Part shown: one piece after another, positions 38,641 to 46,786 of the stretch
Numbering within the stretch: the stretch's first letter is position 1
Layout of the letters: the number at the start of each line of letters is the position of its first letter
Origin: Andalucia godoyi
Lineage: Eukaryota; Discoba; Jakobea; Jakobida; Andaluciidae
Length of the DNA stretch: 64,000 bases
Direction: 5' to 3'
Assembly (NCBI GenBank): GCA_009859145.1
Contig: VRVR01000061.1
Location: 62,001-126,000, forward strand
The notes under the pieces: model-generated
Seen by the model: the letters and a program-made list of their open reading frames with translations, nothing else
Databases searched by the model: none
What the model was told of the DNA's origin: nothing
Program-made: the position numbers and the translations under genes

Positions 38641-39552
38641 ATGTTCCGACGCTCTCTGCTGCCGATTGTCAAGCTCTCGCCGTTCCAAGCGGGCAACCGT
38701 TTCCTGTGGAATGCGCCCGGTTCGCTGCAACCGTTCCAGCGGGCTTTTGCGTCGACGACGACAACGCGGTATGACAAAGGCAAGGAGGAACAGGCATTCC
38801 AGCACTGGCAAGGAGCGAAGAAGGACGTGAACTCTGCAAAAGAGAATGTCAAGGAGGCTGCTGCAAACATCGCGGACGATTTGAAGGAAAAATCCAAGCA
38901 AAACTTCGACACCACCCGTGGAGACAACGACATCCGTGCAGGCAAGTTCAATCAGGCCAAGGACAACTGGGATGATGTCCGCGAAGACGCAACCCGTGCG
39001 GCGCATCAGGTGAAGCGCAAGGTCTCCAACGCAAATGACAAGGCAACTGACGCAGCGCAGGATATCAAATCCGCTGCCTCTGCGACTGCCGAAAACGTCA
39101 AGCAAAGCGCCGCGGGGGCATTTGACAATGCGAAAGACGCTGCCTCGAATGTAGCCCAGAAGGCAAAGCAAAAGGCAGAAAACGTCGCGGAAGCTGCAGC
39201 GGATATCGCGGAACGTGCCACGGACAAGGCACAGGGAACTGTGGATGCCGCAAAGACCATGGCGGCTCGCGCAGCGGACAAAGCTGCTGATGTCAAGGAA
39301 GACGTGAAAGAACGCGTTGCAGACGCAAAGGATTCAGTAGTTGGTGCTGTGCAAAATGTTGCTGCGAACGTATACGAAGCTGTCAACCACGGAGTTCCGC
39401 GCACCACGAAAAAGGCCATCAAGCAAGGTGCGGAAGTTGTAGAGCGCGTTGCTGAGCGCGTTAAGGAGGCTGTGGACAAGAGCAGCGACAGCGGTCCAGG
39501 AATCCTCGATCGCGCAAAGGATACTATTTCCGGCATGTTCCGCAAACCGTAA
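38641..39552 (+). CDS. Mitochondrial LEA-like (group 3) protein
   Basis: In this 303-residue protein the first 40 residues are rich in Arg, Ser and Phe without acids (MFRRSLLPIVKLSPFQAGNR), a good mitochondrial presequence ending near RAFAS. The rest is a long series of 11-mer-like Ala/Lys/Glu/Asp helices (AASNVAQKAKQKAENVAEAA, then ADKAADVKEDVKERVADAKD), the pattern of group 3 LEA / LEA_4 proteins. It has no Cys and almost no aromatic residues after the N-terminus. Such proteins protect the mitochondrial matrix and membranes on drying, which would suit an encysting protist. The ATG at 38641 follows a T/C-rich leader. Confidence 0.85.
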   Translation: MFRRSLLPIVKLSPFQAGNRFLWNAPGSLQPFQRAFASTTTTRYDKGKEEQAFQHWQGAKKDVNSAKENVKEAAANIADDLKEKSKQNFDTTRGDNDIRAGKFNQAKDNWDDVREDATRAAHQVKRKVSNANDKATDAAQDIKSAASATAENVKQSAAGAFDNAKDAASNVAQKAKQKAENVAEAAADIAERATDKAQGTVDAAKTMAARAADKAADVKEDVKERVADAKDSVVGAVQNVAANVYEAVNHGVPRTTKKAIKQGAEVVERVAERVKEAVDKSSDSGPGILDRAKDTISGMFRKP

Positions 39553-39798
39553 GGTGTCAGGCGCAATGCGTAAGGCGTGTTTCTTTCAAAGGCATTTCTC
39601 ATGGCTGATTTAGTAAAGACCCTTCTCTTCACATACCACACATATTCATGTGATTTTATTGACCATTTTCATCGAAGGACAATTCTCTCTTTGTACAGTA
39701 CATTCGCAATGATTTTCAAAAAAATAATTAACCAAACAACCAACAAGCAAACAAACAAACAAACAAACACACACAAAAAAAACTCATCGAGTATACGT

Positions 39799-40230
39799 TC
39801 ATGAGCTCTCTTTTGCCATATTCGAGCTGAAAGTTGACAGCCCTGCTTTGTGTAGATCGAGTCGAAGCAGCGCAACAATCTCCACTAGCCGTCTTTCCCG
39901 TTCCCTCAGTGCCTCGTTTTCGTCTTCGAGTGAAGATACTCGGTCTCTGAGCTTGCGGATCGCACGATCGCGTTTTTCAAGCATTGCCGCTTCATCTTTC
40001 CGCGGAGCAGCAGCAGCGAGTGGGGCTGCATTCTCTATTGATACAGGTCCAAGAGACTCATTTGTTGTCCATTTCCCACCTTGGAAAGTAAGCTTTGGAC
40101 CACCGTCACCAAGCTGGATATCAATCGCATCATCGCAGGACGGAAGCGCATCCACATTCACAAGCACCTGGTTCGATGAAAGGCGACCGGCAAAGCCTCT
40201 CTTCTTCTTCACGATCTCGAATGACGACAT
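39799..40230 (-). CDS. CBY1: Chibby-like basal-body protein
   Basis: This 143-residue protein has the layout of Chibby. The N-terminal basic stretch is FEIVKKKRGFAGRLS. The compact signature IDIQLGDGGPKLTFQGGKWT resembles the Chibby pattern LGLEYG.P...LKFE.GQW. A C-terminal coiled coil follows (IRKLRDRVSSLEDENEALRE, then RLVEIVALLRLDL). In animals Chibby sits at the distal end of the mother centriole and helps basal-body docking. The length is close to the usual 120-130. The match is by motif and architecture only. Confidence 0.65.
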   Translation of the reverse strand: MSSFEIVKKKRGFAGRLSSNQVLVNVDALPSCDDAIDIQLGDGGPKLTFQGGKWTTNESLGPVSIENAAPLAAAAPRKDEAAMLEKRDRAIRKLRDRVSSLEDENEALRERERRLVEIVALLRLDLHKAGLSTFSSNMAKESS

Positions 40231-40412
40231 TTATTCTTCTCGTCTTCTTTCTTCCTGTTTTTGTGTGTGCAACAAGGCGAAATTGCTGCTTGTTGGGAGC
40301 TGCGTCAAAAGAACAATTTATAATCTGACGAAAAACAAAAATGAAAACACCGCAGCAGAACCGCGGATTCCAGGAATCCCTTTGTCCCTGATTAGCCCGA
40401 ATCTGATTCAAC
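40231..40412. other. 5' flank of Chibby-like gene
   Basis: No gene is seen. It leads into dispersed repeat B copy 2. Confidence 0.3.
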
Positions 40413-40900
40413 GGTTGACACCTTTGCGTATCACCGTTGAAACATCTGTCAATACGATTTTCCTACCGTAGTCAAGTCCAGATTTTCTTCATTCTTCGCT
40501 TTTTGTTTCTCCTTTGAATTATTTTCGATTTGTCTGATTTTTTATAATCGAACCCTCAAGCAGCACCTTTCATCAGAGACAAAACACGTCTCATGGCTTC
40601 ATAGAGGGGAACTTCCCGACAAAACCAAACTGGCCATGCCCAAAGATGCCGAGAACCAAGAAACGCGTTGATTCCCCTCTCGTCGCAACTTGCCGAGCAA
40701 GCTGATGATCATCAAATCACGGAGATGTGGTCGAGCGACGTTCAATTTTGAATGTTGAATCGAATAGGGGAGTATGTTGGTTGCGATGGCCCTTTGATGC
40801 AGAGCAATCTGCATTGAAGAGTTGGTGCTTGCCCTAAATTGGATCTGTCTTCGATGACAACTTACCCGATGATGACCAATAATGATGCCAATTTTGGTGA
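40413..40900 (+). repeat. Dispersed repeat B, copy 2
   Basis: This copy is homologous to 10105-10622 in the same orientation. It starts with similarity at CGGyTGACA.CTTTG and ends ATTTTGGTGA directly against the right end of the Fanzor-derived repeat at 40902. The direct abutment suggests that the Fanzor relic inserted into, or recombined at, the end of this repeat. No reading frame is conserved. Confidence 0.6.
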
Positions 40901-40901
40901 G

Positions 40902-41342
40902 CGCCTACATTGTACACTGAACATGCATATCTACAAATGGACATGCATATTCAGTCTTGCATCCCGTTGCCGGGAAGGGGATCGGCCCCAACACGCCTCA
41001 CGGCGCTCTTCAGATAAATGTTCCCGCGCTCCGTTCCCAATCTCGATCAATCGGTGAGCCACTTTCTCAGCGTGACACGTTGTTCCTGAGAAGGGTGCAT
41101 TTTGATTCTGACGGCCTTAGCAGCAGGCGCTTTCGTGTCCTCAGTTGCAGCGATTGATACAACGGGAGATACGAGAGGAAGAGGCGGTAGGCGCAGTGAC
41201 ACGTGGTCTCTTAGGAGGTCTGCGGGACCTAGGAGGCCCTGTATCACGAATTCCTGTGAAACAAACGTGCTGGTGTCGGCCACTGTTGACCGTGTCTGTT
41301 TGTGTATACTTCCCCGTATGCATGACAATGGGGTGTTATTAT
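40902..41342 (-). mobile_element. Non-autonomous Fanzor/TnpB-derived repeat, copy 2 (internal deletion)
   Basis: This is the reverse complement of copy 1 at 6527-6968, with few differences over 441 bp. Read on the minus strand it has the left end ATAATAACAC, the basic stretch PPRSRRPPKRPRV, then KAVRIKMHPSQEQRVTLRKW and the same stop. The same deletion junction (CTCACCGATTGATCGAGATT) follows, then the RuvC-III remnant and the right-end hairpin GCATGTC-CATTTGTA-GATATGC, ending GTAGGCG. Sharing the exact junction with the other copies shows that they descend from one deleted founder that then multiplied. Confidence 0.75.
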
Positions 41343-41555
41343 CGTTCATCGGCTGCCATTGCATCAACACTTATCATAGCAAGTTCTAGTTGATGCTAGC
41401 AGTGTTGCATCACATCAAACCCTTGAGAGCCGAAAATATAAATGGCCATTTTTGTTGTTGTACATTCTATTTGCGTGCATTTTTGTGTGCTTGTCGTTTT
41501 GGAGATCAGTCTTCAATTTTCCAACTCGCGATCGTTGCGGGTAACCAACCGGAAT

Positions 41556-41710
41556 ATGGAGAGCATTCGAAGGGTGATTCGGAAGAGGCCCGTGCTGTCT
41601 CTTGTCTTGATAGGAGTTGCCAGCTATGCTGTCGGTGTGCTGTCAGCCTCAAGTCGTCGTAGTCCATCGCAAGCCGCCGGACGAAGAAGCCTAAAGGAGT
41701 CTGCAGACAA

Positions 41711-41761
<51 letters not shown>

Positions 41762-42323
41762 CCACTCATCTAGCTCCAGTCCGTCTGGTTCCGAGGCTGC
41801 AACCGCTGCTGCGCTGGCCGCAGCTCCCGCGGTCTGCACTACGGCTGTTTCCGTCCCTTTCCCAAAGTCTCTGGTGGTCGACGCTGTCGTGAATGCAGTG
41901 CTGTTTCCATCAACGAAGCTGGGCGATTTGTTTTCCTTGGGAGCCCGACAGCGCATTGTGGTCCTGACGTGCTCTGTTCATGCTCCAGAGTTTGAAACTC
42001 TTCTGCATGCTCTGTTGCCACTTCCAGTGTCTTCACACGATTCCCAAGCTCCTCCTCCTCCTTCTTCTTCTTCTTCCTCCTCCTCCTCCTCCTCATCTTC
42101 GTCTATTGCTGCTGCTGGTAGTGGTGGATCTGTCCCGGTCCTTGTGGTTGTCCCAGACTCGGCATATGCAGTCTATGCACGAGGTGCACTGCTGAAGGGC
42201 CACAAGATCATTGCCGACATCACTGGGCAAGTTCGAAACGCTCTTGGAGTCCCCAAAAAGGCTACAGCTGCGGTGTTCACGGTTGCCGCAGACCACATCA
42301 CGGACATCCGCATCCACTTTTGA
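41556..42323 (+). CDS. Single-TM protein with possible thioredoxin-like C-terminal domain
   Basis: In this 255-residue protein the start MESIRRVIRKRPVLSLVLIG at 41556 gives a basic N-terminus and a TM helix (about residues 12-32). A poly-Ser linker from AGC/AGT repeats (about 41709-41749) follows. A globular half has FSLGARQRIVVLTCSVHAPE, another poly-Ser insert, then VPVLVVVPDSAYAVYARGAL and IIADITGQVRNALGVPKKAT. The last pattern (D..G.V...LGV) resembles the end of peroxiredoxin/AhpC-TSA domains, and TCSVHAPEF sits where a redox Cys might lie. This is a tentative assignment. The frame continues upstream to 41442, but that extension looks like leader. Confidence 0.6.
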
Positions 42324-42599
42324 ATTTCCCTCAAGTTCTCTAGTCTGTAGCGTCCGGGACATATTAAAAAATCAACAACAAGACAAAACAAAACAAAACA
42401 AAACCGCTCGTGAAAAGACGACAACAAGCAAACGAAATGAGAGTTCGGATTTGTTCGCTTAGCAACCCAAGGTGCGGAGCTGTTTAGGTGGAATGCCCCA
42501 AATTGCTCAGACGCTAATTTTGGGACGCTATTTAAAGCAGCAGCCTCCTTTGTTTTTTTGTTTTTTCCTTTCCCACGCGATGTCAGTGTACGTGACACC
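42324..42599. other. Intergenic, no gene seen
   Basis: A/C-rich sequence with (AAAAC)n after the stop codon, followed by mixed sequence leading into the Fanzor relic. Confidence 0.3.
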
Positions 42600-43010
42600 C
42601 TGCCACGCTACGCAAGACGTATGACATTTCCGCCACAACTCCTTTGATGCTGGGCGCGCGTCTATTCCACAGCCGGGTGTCGTGCGGGAGGAGAGCCAAG
42701 TCCCACTCGACAAGAGGCGTGTGATTGCGGATACATCAGCAGATCTGCAACCTGACGACGGACATGCATCGCAAGCTTGCAGCAATCCATGCGAAGCTCG
42801 GAGGAAACACGGTGTTTGCATGTTCACAGCGTGCATACCGGAATGATCGCGATTGGAATGGTGCGTGCAACAACATTTATCTCAAGAAAGCCGGCAAGGC
42901 GTGTTGCGGCCTATCCCCCTCTTCCAGTCCATGGCGACATGGCCCGGGTTGCAGCATTTGATTACGCATGACTAGCAATGGTCATGCGTACTCAGTGGAC
43001 AATGTTGGCG
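42600..43010 (+). mobile_element. Relic of a Fanzor/TnpB-like nuclease gene with right end
   Basis: A short frame (about 42725-42960) codes RIHQQICNLTTDMHRKLAAI, matching the helix before RuvC-II in TnpB/Fanzor (..NLV.D.H.K.A..L). It is fused by deletion to RAYRNDRDWNGACNNIYLKK, the RuvC-III block with the family's RD...GA.NI. An in-frame TGA precedes it. Downstream, a 10-bp perfect hairpin (42963-42990, TACGCATGAC / GTCATGCGTA, 8-nt loop) and CAATGTTGGCG at 43000-43010 align with the right ends of the three deletion copies. It retains more of the gene's middle than those copies, so it is an independent relic. Confidence 0.65.
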
Positions 43011-43313
43011 AACCGCAACTCAAAAAAAGAGAACGCCGAACTCGGAAGAGATGCCTGTGCTGCATTCCGACCGTAGATGGCGCTGTAGCCTCAACCGCCC
43101 ACGCAAGCAGTTTCCCGCTGTGGTCGTTAGTCGTTACAGTACGCATTCCCAATGCGTCGATTTCCCCGTTTTTCTTTTAAAAAATAATAATAATAAAATA
43201 AATTATAAAAACGTTTCAGCACTGAGCCGTGTTTTTCACTCCCCGTGAATATTTAAAACATAGCCATTCCTTCCACCGAAAAAAAATAATAGCAATATCC
43301 ATAGAGACACAGC
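43011..43313. other. Leader region of CEP120-like gene
   Basis: A/T-rich with (TAA)n at 43185-43205. No gene. Confidence 0.3.
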
Positions 43314-45410
43314 ATGACTCGTGTTTCTCCGACTCCGTCTTCGCGGCGGCCACTGACGAGTCCCAATGCAGCAAACACGCCAAGCAAGAAACCAGTGTCG
43401 CAACCGGTGTCGAAACCTGTTGCAGCATCTCGTCCAATCGCTCTTGATTCGAATATTAATATTGATTCGAAGACGGATCCGAGCACCAACATTGATTTTG
43501 GCGCCAATGCAACGTCTCCGGTGCTGTATCGCTTTACCATTGATCTTCAGTCCATCACACTTACACATTCGCACCTAGCAGTTCCACAACCTAATTTATT
43601 CGTGTATTACCAGTATCCTGCATTCGGCACACATTCTCCGTTGCGATCGACGCCAGTTGTGGTTCCACGGTCTTCAACCTCGCCCACTGCGCTTCCAAAT
43701 GCCTTTTGCGCTTACGAATTCTCTACCGCCCCGCACATGCTTTATCGGGTCCTTGCGAGGACCCCACTGATCGTGCGTGTCTTCCACAGAGACGAGCTTG
43801 CGCAGGATACGCTGATTGGATATGCGGCTGTCCCACTCGTGCAAGTCCTCGAAGTCTCGCAGCATTCGTGCATTTGCGAAGCAGTCGTCTGCTCGTTCGA
43901 AGAGAAGAAAACGGCTTCCGCTCATGAGACGGAAGACGAAGAGAGAGTTGCGAAAGTCGGCGTCTTGTCTGTCGCATTGCATCTTGAAACGCTTTCCAAA
44001 AGTCTCGGCGGTCCTATTCCCAATTCTACCGTTTCCGCTGCATCGCAACTGCCAGCGCCACCACCACCGCATCCTCCTTCTTCACCGTCGTCGTCGCCAG
44101 AGTCTGCTGCATCTGCGGTTGTGGGTTCAACAAAGTCAAAGATCGATGCACATGCCAGCTCCCGTGAGCGACAACCTGTTTCCGAATCCGAGTCAAAACC
44201 GCTGGCAGCAAGCGAAAGCTGGCCGGGAGAAAAACGGGCACACGAGAAGAAGACAGAATTGATTGGTGGAGACGCGTCGGAGGAAGCACTATCGGCAGTG
44301 CGATCTACTGCGGAATACAGCGCGGCGTACGACTTGGAAGTATGGAGAGTTGAGCAAAAATCGTTGTTCCTCACGCGACTCCACGCCCTTGAAAAATCCC
44401 ACTTGGCAGAGCTCAGTGCAAAGTTTGCCACATTTGAAACGTCGCGACTTGCCGAGCTGGATGCTTTGGAAAAAGATTTGAAATCTCGTGCGTCGCTGCT
44501 TGAAAAGCGAGAGGCAAAGCTGGTTGCAGCAGAGGCAGAAACCAAGAGGAAGAGAGCCGAGGTGGACGGATTGGTGGCGAAAATGACTACGGAATGCGCA
44601 GAGCGCATTCGAAGAATGAAGGAGGAGACAGAGCATCGGATGGCGCTTGAGCGCATGCGCAGCTCTGAGGCACAGAAGGAGAAGAAGGAAGCGGTGGCAA
44701 AGGCCGAAGCGCTTGCTGCAAAACTCGATGCGCTCATGGACGAGCACACCAAACTTCGGAAAGATGTATACGCTCCCGCGAATGGATCCATCGAAGCAAG
44801 GCTTGCAGAGCAGACCAAGAAGGCCGATCGGTACGAGGCGAAGTACAAAAAATACAAGGAGTTGTACGTGGAACTCAAAGCTTCGTTTGGGGTATCTGCC
44901 CTGGTTTCTTCGTCGGTTGGGCCGTCTGCCGGCTTCTCTGCAGCAGCGCAGGGTCCGAATGTCGGCGCGCCGCCGACAGCGATGAGCGATGCGGAGGGAG
45001 AAAGGGGAATTGACGGTCTTGAAAAGAGAATTTTAATGGCTTCGGAGAGAGAGCTCGAGGAGGAGCAAGGTACCCTTGCAACACTGAAGCAGATGGCTGC
45101 TGTCATTCTCCAAAACCAATCTCTGCAGCCTCGCCCGCAGCAACCACAGCCACAACCACAACCACAACCACAACCACAACCACAACCACAACCACAACCA
45201 CAACCGCAACCGCAACCGCAAGTGCAGCCACAGGTGCAAGCAAGCCAGCAGACAGAGCGGTTCGAGAATGCAGTCAGCAAGAAATCGACGAGCAGCGAAG
45301 TCGAACGCCTGCAAAAAGAGCGAGAACGACTTCTTGCAACTGGCGTATATACGCTTGACGACTATGTCATTCGAAGACTTTCTTTGCAAATCCAATCTGC
45401 AAGTGCCTAG
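43314..45410 (+). CDS. CEP120: CEP120-like centriolar protein
   Basis: This 698-residue protein has a Ser/Pro-rich N-terminus. A C2-type domain follows at about residues 70-230 (YRFTIDLQSITLTHSHLAVP, YYQYPAFGTHSP, AFCAYEFSTAPHMLYRVLAR, PLIVRVFHRDELAQDTLIGY). It corresponds to the C2 domain of CEP120, including the YPFFG and H.D....D.LLG features. A linker leads to a long coiled coil (about 340-530) opening EYSAAYDLEVWRVEQKSLFL, like the CEP120 EYKAALELEMWKE start. A (PQ)n tract comes from CAACCA repeats (45146-45220). The end LLATGVYTLDDYVIRRL parallels the family's LL.TGVYT..D.VI..L. CEP120 is needed for centriole elongation and ciliogenesis. The domain order matches well. Confidence 0.85.
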   Translation: MTRVSPTPSSRRPLTSPNAANTPSKKPVSQPVSKPVAASRPIALDSNINIDSKTDPSTNIDFGANATSPVLYRFTIDLQSITLTHSHLAVPQPNLFVYYQYPAFGTHSPLRSTPVVVPRSSTSPTALPNAFCAYEFSTAPHMLYRVLARTPLIVRVFHRDELAQDTLIGYAAVPLVQVLEVSQHSCICEAVVCSFEEKKTASAHETEDEERVAKVGVLSVALHLETLSKSLGGPIPNSTVSAASQLPAPPPPHPPSSPSSSPESAASAVVGSTKSKIDAHASSRERQPVSESESKPLAASESWPGEKRAHEKKTELIGGDASEEALSAVRSTAEYSAAYDLEVWRVEQKSLFLTRLHALEKSHLAELSAKFATFETSRLAELDALEKDLKSRASLLEKREAKLVAAEAETKRKRAEVDGLVAKMTTECAERIRRMKEETEHRMALERMRSSEAQKEKKEAVAKAEALAAKLDALMDEHTKLRKDVYAPANGSIEARLAEQTKKADRYEAKYKKYKELYVELKASFGVSALVSSSVGPSAGFSAAAQGPNVGAPPTAMSDAEGERGIDGLEKRILMASERELEEEQGTLATLKQMAAVILQNQSLQPRPQQPQPQPQPQPQPQPQPQPQPQPQPQPQVQPQVQASQQTERFENAVSKKSTSSEVERLQKERERLLATGVYTLDDYVIRRLSLQIQSASA

Positions 45411-45712
45411 TCCTGCGGCCGCCTGCTCTCCAACAGGTAAACGCATGGCCTAATAATAAAATTTAAAAATAATAATAATAATAAAAGACTGAGCGTGAAA
45501 CGGCTGTAGTCTCCAGCGGAAAAGCCTTTCATGCTTGCGTGAATGTATGTAATGCAGAGAGTTAGGACGACAGATGAGAAAGAATTCTTTTCTTATGTAA
45601 AGTGAAAAACGGGAAAAAAACCAAGGAAAAAACAGTTTGTTTCTCTGTTTGAAAGGTTTTCTTCTCGGGGTGCGTGTTGAATAGTGGATTGTGAATTGTG
45701 AGAGGCGCAGAG
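45411..45712. other. Intergenic, 302 bp
   Basis: Contains (AAT)n at about 45452-45484. No gene. Confidence 0.3.
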
Positions 45713-46615
45713 ATGTCCTATAGTGCCTTGGACGGCAGCAGTACGAGTAAGCAGGGTGGTCGAGGCCGAGGCGGCCAGCCCGCGAATGGGTCAAAGTACT
45801 CGGCTGGAGGGTGGGGGGAGTCCACTGCGACGACGGGTCACTATGAAAGTTCGTACCAGGCGTCGTCGGGGGCATCGGGATCGTCATCGGCGGCAGCTTC
45901 GGCGGTTGGGCATAATCCTGCTTCGGACTTTGTGTCGCAGCAGGTGCAAAAGATCCTTGCGCTGTCGAAAAAGATTGAAAATGAAAAGACTCCGGAGGGC
46001 ATCCACAGCTACGTGAGCCAAATATCGGCGTGTGCGAATGCATCGCGATCAAAGATCGAGGCGTCAAAGGGGCTTCATCAGGTGTCGCAGCGTGTGCAAC
46101 TTGAGCTGGAGGCAGCTTTGGCAAAGTCTACGGCTGCAGCAGGTCGTGCGTCCGATCGCATTAAGCGAGAGTCTGTAATGCTTCGGAACCAGATCTCCCA
46201 GCAGCAACACCAGCTTGATGTCGAATCGGGACAGGGTCGCACACAGAGCAGCTATGCGGGGCAGAGCCAAGCACAAGCTCAAGAAAGAGTAATGCTTGCA
46301 GACGAGCTGTCGACTAACGAAAAGCTCATCGAGGAGCGCGATAGGGAACTCGCAGACATTGAAGCGGCGATCTACGACGTGAACTCCATCGTCAAGGATC
46401 TTGCTGAAAAGGTGCACGCACAGGGTGATCAGATGGATCTCATTGAGCACCAAGTGGCGAAAACAGCAGGAATCACAACCAAGGCTGCAAAGGAACTGGA
46501 CGCTGCATCGGAATACCAAAAATCGGCAAGAAAGAAAATGTGCTGCTTGCTTGTCATCTTTGTCGTCATTGGAGCGGCGATTGCAATCGTCGTTTTTGGA
46601 GTCATGAAGAAGTAA
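45713..46615 (+). CDS. Qa-SNARE, syntaxin 7/12 (Pep12) type
   Basis: In this 300-residue protein a Gly/Ser-rich N-terminus is followed by an Habc-like helical bundle (about 78-175: VSQQVQKILALSKKIENEKT). The SNARE motif spans about 205-265 (ELSTNEKLIEERDRELADIE, then VNSIVKDLAEKVHAQGDQMD), with the central-layer Gln in VHAQGDQMD. The C-terminal TM anchor is CCLLVIFVVIGAAIAIVVFG. The layout and IEERD...I...I..VN.I..DL sequence fit endosomal syntaxins (7/12/Pep12). It should act in endosome or late-Golgi fusion. The start MSYSALD at 45713 is preferred over a slightly upstream in-frame start. Confidence 0.9.
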   Translation: MSYSALDGSSTSKQGGRGRGGQPANGSKYSAGGWGESTATTGHYESSYQASSGASGSSSAAASAVGHNPASDFVSQQVQKILALSKKIENEKTPEGIHSYVSQISACANASRSKIEASKGLHQVSQRVQLELEAALAKSTAAAGRASDRIKRESVMLRNQISQQQHQLDVESGQGRTQSSYAGQSQAQAQERVMLADELSTNEKLIEERDRELADIEAAIYDVNSIVKDLAEKVHAQGDQMDLIEHQVAKTAGITTKAAKELDAASEYQKSARKKMCCLLVIFVVIGAAIAIVVFGVMKK

Positions 46616-46786
46616 ACAATTCACGAAAATGCTGTTTTTTTTTGTTTCGGGATACTCTCTCTTCTCAGTCTTCTCGGATACTGTACCAGTACTTCCCTTG
46701 GACAAAATGAATACAGTAAGATTGCATAAATAACAAAAAGCAATAACAAACCAGCAATATAAAAACAGCAAGAAGGCACACACATT

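Noticed and set aside
45146-45220. Regular CAACCA array considered as a CRISPR or satellite
   Set aside because: It has no spacers and lies in frame inside the CEP120-like gene as a (PQ)n tract.
43922-45280. 452-codon minus-strand frame over the CEP120-like gene
   Set aside because: Low-complexity Ser/Ala/Cys-Gly product caused by the repeats and codon bias of the sense gene.
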